Positions 59,707 through 64,000 of a DNA stretch of 64,000 nt are shown here, one piece after another (position 1 is the stretch's first letter; the number at the start of each line of letters is the position of its first letter). The stretch is from Flavobacterium praedii (lineage in GTDB: Bacteria > Bacteroidota > Bacteroidia > Flavobacteriales > Flavobacteriaceae), in NCBI RefSeq assembly GCF_026810365.1, contig NZ_CP113948.1, positions 3,689,501-3,753,500 of the forward strand. The letters run 5' to 3'. The notes under the pieces are model-generated. The model made no database searches and had not been told where the DNA came from. It saw only the letters and a list, made by a program, of their open reading frames with translations. Made by a program: the position numbers and the translations under genes.

Positions 59707-62121
59707 ATGAAGATATTAAAATTTGGAGGAAAGTCTTTGTCGAATGGAGACGGAATCAATAAGGTAGTGGCAATTATTGCCGGAAAAGTAAATAATGGTG
59801 AGCAGATTGCTGTGGTGGTTTCGGCACGTGGAAACGCAACGGATGAACTGGAAGATATATTGGCCTTGGCTTCTAAAAACGGGGATTACAAACCGCTTTT
59901 TGAGGATTTTAAAAGCTACCAACAAGACGTTTATGAGGATGTAGATTTGTCTGAAGAGTTTAATAAACTGGAAAAACTTTTTGAAGGGGTTAGTCTGATT
60001 GGGGATTATAGTGTGAAAATTAAGGACGAAGTACTTTCGAAAGGAGAGTTGATTTCGGCTAAATTACTGACGGCTATTTTAATCAAAAATGGTGTAAACG
60101 CGCACTTTGCCGACACAAGAGAATTGATAAAAACAGACTCGAATTATGGCGATGCGCAACCCGTGGAGCAATTGTCTAAGAAAAATGTGGTTGCTTACTT
60201 TAAAGAGCATAACGGAACTACGGTAAATGTGGTGACTGGTTTTATTGGTTCCAACAGTAAAAATGAAGCGACAACATTGGGAAGAAACGGTAGTAATTAT
60301 ACCGCTTCTTTGCTGGCGAATTACCTTGATGCAACGGAACTTCAAAATTACACGCATGTTGACGGAATTTATACAGCCAATCCTGATTTGGTTTTGGATG
60401 CCAAAAAAATAGACCATTTGTCATTTAACGAAGCGAATGAGTTGGCCAATTTTGGAGCAACGATTTTACATGCAAAAACTATTATTCCTTTGTTGGAAAA
60501 AAATATTCCGCTTCGTATTTTGAATACATTCAATCACGAAAATCAAGGAACATTAATTACTTCCAGAGCAGATAAAGAAGGAATTAAAACACTTTCGGTT
60601 CTGGAAAATGTTGCTTTAGTAAATTTGGAAGGTCGAGGATTGCTAGGAAAAACGGGAGTTGACGCTCGTATCTTTAAAGTAATGGGAGACAACGAAATCA
60701 GCGTTAGTATTATCTCGCAAGGTTCATCTGAAAGAGGAATTGGCCTTGTGGTTGATGCAGACAAAGCGACTCGTGCGATGATTGAATTGGAGAAAGAATT
60801 TGAAAATGATTTTTACTCAAAAGACGTTAACAAAATTACGGTTACCGATAATGTTTCGGTGATTTCGATCATCGGGCAGGATTTGAGTACATTTCATAAA
60901 CCGTATACGGCTTTAATCAAGAACAAAATTGTTCCGATCCTTTTCAACAACACGGTTACGGGTAAAAACGTGAGTTTGGTGGTGAAAAAATCGGAGTTGA
61001 ATAAGGCTTTGAATGTGATTCACGGAGAGATTTTTGGAGTTTCGAAGAAAATCAATATTGCAATTTTTGGTCACGGATTGGTAGGAGGAACGTTGATAAA
61101 CCAAATTTTAGAATCGGCTGGTGCGATCGAAAAACGCAAAGGAATCAAACTGAATGTTTTTGCAATTGCCAATTCCAAAAGTGTGCTTTTGAATAAAAAT
61201 GGGGTTTCGCCAAATTGGAGAAATGAAATTCAAACCAACGGAACTTCGTATACGATTGATGATGTTATTGCTTTTGCAACTGAGCATCACTTAGAGAATT
61301 TGATTGCGATTGACAATTCGGCATCTACTGCTTTCGTTGAAAATTACATCAAATTGGCCGAAAATAGTTTCGACTTAATTTCGTCTAATAAAGTAGCGAA
61401 TACGTTGAGTTACGCTTTTTACAAACAATTGCGTCAAGTATTGGAACACAATCAAAAAACCTATCTTTATGAAACCAATGTTGGTGCTGGTTTGCCATTG
61501 ATTGATACGATAAAATTATTGCACCTTTCGGGTGAAAATATTACCAAAATCAAAGGTGTATTCTCTGGAACATTGAGTTATTTGTTCAACAATTTCTCTG
61601 CGAAAGATGCTCCGTTTAGTGAAATATTAAAAGAGGCCATTGATAACGGTTACACAGAACCGGATCCAAGAGAAGACCTTTGCGGAAACGATGTAGGTAG
61701 AAAATTATTAATCTTGGCGAGAGAATTGGATTTACAAAATGAGTTTGAAGAGATTAATATTCAGAACTTAATTCCGGAGCATTTGCGTGAAGGTGATGTT
61801 TCTGATTTCTTGAATAAATTGACCGAGTTTGATCCTATTTATGCTAAAATCAAAGCAGATCAAGAACCGAATCGCGTGTTGCGATACATTGGAGAATTAT
61901 CGGGTGATTTGCAAAACGACAAAGGGAATCTAGAAGTGAAGCTGGTTTCGGTGCCAAAAGACACTGCTTTGGGTGGATTGAAAGGTTCGGATTCTTTCTT
62001 CGAAATTTACACCGAATCTTATGGAGATCGACCAATCGTTATTCAAGGTGCAGGAGCTGGATCGGCAGTAACGGCGAGAGGCGTTTTTGGAGATATTTTG
62101 AGATTATCGGATAAAGGGTAG
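59707..62121 (+). CDS. thrA: Bifunctional aspartokinase / homoserine dehydrogenase
   Basis: 804 residues. Catalyses the first and third steps from aspartate to homoserine, feeding methionine and threonine. The kinase domain (about 1-290) starts KILKFGGKSLSNGDGIN, where most aspartokinases have KFGGTS, and includes FIGSNSKNEATTLGRNGSNYTA. Two ACT regions (NVALVNLEGRGLLGKTG, NVSVISIIGQDLSTFHKP) allow feedback control. The dehydrogenase domain begins at INIAIFGHGLVGGTL and contains YLYETNVGAGLPLIDTIKLL, IKGVFSGTLSYLFNNF and GYTEPDPREDLCGNDVGRKLLILAREL. It lies downstream of metX in the same direction, with repeat B between, and supplies MetX with homoserine. Confidence 0.96.
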   Translation: MKILKFGGKSLSNGDGINKVVAIIAGKVNNGEQIAVVVSARGNATDELEDILALASKNGDYKPLFEDFKSYQQDVYEDVDLSEEFNKLEKLFEGVSLIGDYSVKIKDEVLSKGELISAKLLTAILIKNGVNAHFADTRELIKTDSNYGDAQPVEQLSKKNVVAYFKEHNGTTVNVVTGFIGSNSKNEATTLGRNGSNYTASLLANYLDATELQNYTHVDGIYTANPDLVLDAKKIDHLSFNEANELANFGATILHAKTIIPLLEKNIPLRILNTFNHENQGTLITSRADKEGIKTLSVLENVALVNLEGRGLLGKTGVDARIFKVMGDNEISVSIISQGSSERGIGLVVDADKATRAMIELEKEFENDFYSKDVNKITVTDNVSVISIIGQDLSTFHKPYTALIKNKIVPILFNNTVTGKNVSLVVKKSELNKALNVIHGEIFGVSKKINIAIFGHGLVGGTLINQILESAGAIEKRKGIKLNVFAIANSKSVLLNKNGVSPNWRNEIQTNGTSYTIDDVIAFATEHHLENLIAIDNSASTAFVENYIKLAENSFDLISSNKVANTLSYAFYKQLRQVLEHNQKTYLYETNVGAGLPLIDTIKLLHLSGENITKIKGVFSGTLSYLFNNFSAKDAPFSEILKEAIDNGYTEPDPREDLCGNDVGRKLLILARELDLQNEFEEINIQNLIPEHLREGDVSDFLNKLTEFDPIYAKIKADQEPNRVLRYIGELSGDLQNDKGNLEVKLVSVPKDTALGGLKGSDSFFEIYTESYGDRPIVIQGAGAGSAVTARGVFGDILRLSDKG

Positions 62122-62240
62122 CCCCCTACCCCCCGAATGGGAATAAAAAAGATTGCAGATTTTAGAGTTTGATTTAAGAATAAAAATAATCGTTGAAACT
62201 GAGTTAGAAAATCGCATTATTAGCATTTAAAAAAATAGTT

Positions 62241-62483
62241 ATGGTAGAAGTTTTTCGTGGGTCGTATTTTGAGGCAATGAATGTTAGAAATTTATTAGAA
62301 GGAAACGAAATTTCAGTTTTTACCCAAAATGAATATATGTCCAATATTGAGCCTTGGGTTGTTGCTTCGGGAGGCTTAGATCCTGTTAAGCTTCAAGTTG
62401 ATGAGCTGGATTTTGATGCATCAAAAATAATAATTGATGATTATTTAAATGGTAATAATAATTTAGAAACTGGAGATCAATAA
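62241..62483 (+). CDS. DUF2007 domain protein
   Basis: 80 residues. MVEVFRGSYFEAMNVRNLLEGNEISVFTQNEYMSNIEPWVVASGGLDPVKLQVDELDFDASKIIIDDY fits the DUF2007 (putative signal transducing protein) pattern: N-terminal strand, EAMNVRNLLEGNEI helix, and the paired strand PVKLQVDELDFDASKIII. It is a single ferredoxin-like module without a signal peptide. Function is unknown. It lies between thrA and the OsmC gene; its upstream 30 bases resemble those of the OsmC gene. Confidence 0.85.
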   Translation: MVEVFRGSYFEAMNVRNLLEGNEISVFTQNEYMSNIEPWVVASGGLDPVKLQVDELDFDASKIIIDDYLNGNNNLETGDQ

Positions 62484-62519
62484 AAAAATCCGCATCATCA
62501 GCATTTAAAAAAGAGAACA

Positions 62520-62954
62520 ATGAAAATAACACTTAACAGAGTAAACGACAACTTCCATTTCGAAATGAAAAACGAACGTGGAATGGTTGTAAATGTAGAC
62601 AGTCGTCCGGAATTTGGAGGAAATGATATGGGACCAAGCCCAATGGAATTAGTATTAATGGGCGTTGCAGGTTGTAGCGGAATTGATATGATTTCAATCC
62701 TAAAAAAACAGCGTCAGGAAATCACTTCTTTCAAGGCTGAGGTTGAAGGTGAACGCGTACAAGTAGGAGAAGCAAAACCTTTCAAAGATATTCACGTTGT
62801 GTTTTATTTGGAAGGACCAATAAATGGAGAAAAAGCGTTGAAAGCAGCACAACTTTCTTTTGAGAAATACTGCTCAGTTTCCAAAACATTGGAACCAACA
62901 GCAACAATACATTATAAAGTAGTTTTGAACGGAGAAGAATTAGCGAAAATCTAA
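62520..62954 (+). CDS. OsmC family peroxiredoxin-like protein
   Basis: 144 residues. OsmC/Ohr-type fold: an N-terminal beta sheet (KITLNRVNDNFHFEMKNERGMVVNVDSRPEFGGNDMGPSPMELVLMGVAGCSGID) with the first redox Cys in GCSGID, and the second Cys in YCSVSKTLEPTATIHYKV. Such proteins reduce organic hydroperoxides with thiol cofactors; this group is closer to the YhfA-like OsmC proteins than to Ohr. It is 36 bases after the DUF2007 gene and 127 bases before a second sulfhydrylase gene, so it belongs to the same direction and possibly the same unit. Confidence 0.92.
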   Translation: MKITLNRVNDNFHFEMKNERGMVVNVDSRPEFGGNDMGPSPMELVLMGVAGCSGIDMISILKKQRQEITSFKAEVEGERVQVGEAKPFKDIHVVFYLEGPINGEKALKAAQLSFEKYCSVSKTLEPTATIHYKVVLNGEELAKI

Positions 62955-62978
62955 ATACAACAATTATATATATTCAAC

Positions 62979-63060
62979 TTTAAAGAGATTCTTGTACAAA
63001 CAACAAGAAAAAGAAACTTTGCGAATCTCTGTGTTTGCTTTGTGAATCTTTGCGAAATAA
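62979..63060. repeat. TTTGCGAATCT-type repetitive spacer
   Basis: CTTTGCGAATCTCTGTG (about 63013-63029) and TTTGTGAATCTTTGCGAAA (about 63040-63058) are imperfect direct copies. This kind of unit is a frequent flavobacterial intergenic filler. No function visible. Confidence 0.4.
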
Positions 63061-63081
63061 CTCTTTTGAAAAATAATAACA

Positions 63082-64000
63082 ATGAACGAACAAGAATTTG
63101 GTTTTGAAACCCAAGCCATACGTACCCAATTAGAAAGAACGCAATTTCAGGAACACTCAGTGCCTTTATACCTAACCTCTAGTTTTGTATTTGAAGACGC
63201 CGAAGATATGCGCGCTTCTTTTGCTGAGGAGAAAGATCGAAATATTTATAGCCGATACAGCAACCCCAATACCAACGAATTTATAGAGAAAATTTGCAAA
63301 ATGGAAGGTGCTGAGTCGGGATTCGCCTTTGCTTCGGGAATGGCAGCCGTTTATTCAACTTTGGCGGCTTTGTTGAACTCAGGAGACCATATTGTTTCGG
63401 CAAGTAGTGTTTTTGGAGCTACACATTCGCTGTTTGTCAATTATTTTCCAAAGTGGGGAATTGAAACTTCGTATTTTGATATCGATAAGCCTGAAACCAT
63501 CGAAAATTTTATAAAACCAAACACAAAGATTCTTTTTGCAGAATCTCCAACCAATCCAGCGGTAGATATTATCGATTTGGAACTGTTGGGAGCTATTGCC
63601 AAAAAGCACAATTTGATTTTGATAATTGACAATTGTTTTGCTACACCTTATTTACAGCAACCGATCAAATGGGGGGCGCATTTGGTTGTACATTCGGCAA
63701 CAAAATTAATAGATGGTCAAGGTAGAGTTTTGGGCGGAATAACAGTTGGAGATGCCGAATTGATTCAAAAAATCTATTTGTTTTCTCGACTTACAGGTCC
63801 TTCTTTATCCCCATTTAATGCTTGGGTATTATCAAAAAGCTTAGAAACTTTGGCGATTCGTTTAGATAGACATTGTGAAAATGCCTTGAAAGTGGCAACA
63901 TTTCTAGAAAGTCATCCTCAGGTGAATAAAGTGAAATATCCTTTCTTGAAATCGCATCCGCAATATGAAATTGCCAAAAAGCAAATGAAATTAGGAGGCA
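63082..64000 (+). CDS. O-succinylhomoserine sulfhydrylase / cystathionine gamma-synthase-like enzyme (3' end outside window)
   Basis: Starts at ATG 63082 and stays open to the window end (306 codons). A second PLP enzyme of the Cys/Met metabolism family: FETQAIRTQLERTQFQEHSVPLYLTSSFVFEDAEDMRASFAEE, IYSRYSNPNTNEFIEKICKMEGAES, FASGMAAVYSTLAALLNSGDHIV, VDIIDLELLGAIAKKHNLILIIDNCFATPYLQQ and VVHSATKLIDGQGRVLGG, where Lys in SATK binds PLP. The pattern DGQGRVLGG fits the MetZ group (O-succinylhomoserine sulfhydrylase) better than MetB, but MetX-made O-acetylhomoserine may be the real substrate. Its partner genes are metY, metX and thrA upstream. Confidence 0.9.
   Translation, partial: MNEQEFGFETQAIRTQLERTQFQEHSVPLYLTSSFVFEDAEDMRASFAEEKDRNIYSRYSNPNTNEFIEKICKMEGAESGFAFASGMAAVYSTLAALLNSGDHIVSASSVFGATHSLFVNYFPKWGIETSYFDIDKPETIENFIKPNTKILFAESPTNPAVDIIDLELLGAIAKKHNLILIIDNCFATPYLQQPIKWGAHLVVHSATKLIDGQGRVLGGITVGDAELIQKIYLFSRLTGPSLSPFNAWVLSKSLETLAIRLDRHCENALKVATFLESHPQVNKVKYPFLKSHPQYEIAKKQMKLGG

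Noticed and set aside
60079..60417. Long antisense frames within thrA and hppA (for example 60079-60417 minus, 13999-14328 plus)
   Set aside because: They lie opposite strongly supported coding regions, have no family pattern and poor start contexts; shadows of the real genes.
1..64000. tRNA, rRNA, tmRNA, integrase, transposase or replication origin
   Set aside because: None of the expected motifs (such as tRNA T-arm patterns, DnaA box clusters or DDE/tyrosine recombinase proteins) was seen by eye on either strand; a tRNAscan-SE and Infernal run would settle the RNA part.

Overview
The window is a stretch of chromosome from a member of the Bacteroidota, most likely a Flavobacterium or close relative. 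The reasons are the low GC content, the A-rich start contexts without clear Shine-Dalgarno sequences, promoters of the TTG / TAnnTTTG type, menaquinone-type UbiE next to a PorT/SprT gliding and type IX secretion protein, a TonB-dependent receptor with a carboxypeptidase-like N-terminal domain, DUF5686, a lipoprotein TamA-like protein, and fused aspartokinase-homoserine dehydrogenase. I see no rRNA, tRNA, CRISPR array, prophage or insertion sequence. Most genes are core genes and the layout is that of a stable chromosome.

Layout. 1-2.2 kb: two POT peptide transporters, the first cut by the window edge. 2.3-7.5 kb: thioredoxin-like protein, ComEC, LpxB and SurE. 7.7-12.3 kb: a tandem pair of S41 tail-specific proteases. 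12.6-16.5 kb: deoxynucleoside kinase, membrane pyrophosphatase with a Cys/Met-rich tail, soluble pyrophosphatase. 16.8-18 kb: AlkA-like glycosylase and a RelE/ParE-type toxin-antitoxin pair. 18.3-25.9 kb: DUF5686 protein, pyruvate dehydrogenase E1 beta, EtfBA, bifunctional nuclease, ThyA. 25.9-33.7 kb: a sugar operon, probably for sucrose (TonB receptor, periplasmic glutaredoxin-like protein, MFS symporter, GH100-like glycosidase, PfkB kinase), divergent from a LacI regulator with two identical palindromic operators. 33.8-45.4 kb: glycogen-binding domain protein, FolA, UbiE, SprT, TrmH, TamL-like protein, FbaA, AccD, a JmjC-like cupin and an FtsX-type permease. 45.6-52.8 kb: PurH, then the cell-shape operon mreB-mreC-mreD-mrdA-rodA. 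54.0-64 kb: methionine and SAM synthesis (MetK, MetY, MetX, ThrA, a second sulfhydrylase) with DUF2007 and OsmC proteins.

The methionine region is the most interesting part. Within about 3.3 kb, three kinds of leader RNA precede related genes: a SAM-II-like aptamer before metK, a clear SAM-I (S-box) riboswitch before metX, and, before metY, Cys/Met-rich leader peptides. Two of these peptides (22 and 30 codons) are each followed by an intrinsic terminator and each have a complementary segment placed where an antiterminator should be. The second module reads as a textbook ribosome-mediated attenuator with Cys and Met as control codons. A third Cys-rich peptide lies farther upstream behind its own promoter and in front of a gene remnant. 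ThrA makes homoserine, MetX acetylates it, MetY and the MetZ/MetB-like enzyme add sulfur, and MetK turns methionine into SAM, so the leaders would sense both the sulfur amino acids and the end product.

Other points worth attention are two copies of a roughly 115-nt structured repeat with a compensatory base change, two related shorter repeats, long palindromes upstream of etfBA and between the glycogen-binding and 2TM genes, an AccD without its zinc-ribbon cysteines, and a probable internal terminator between mreB and mreC.
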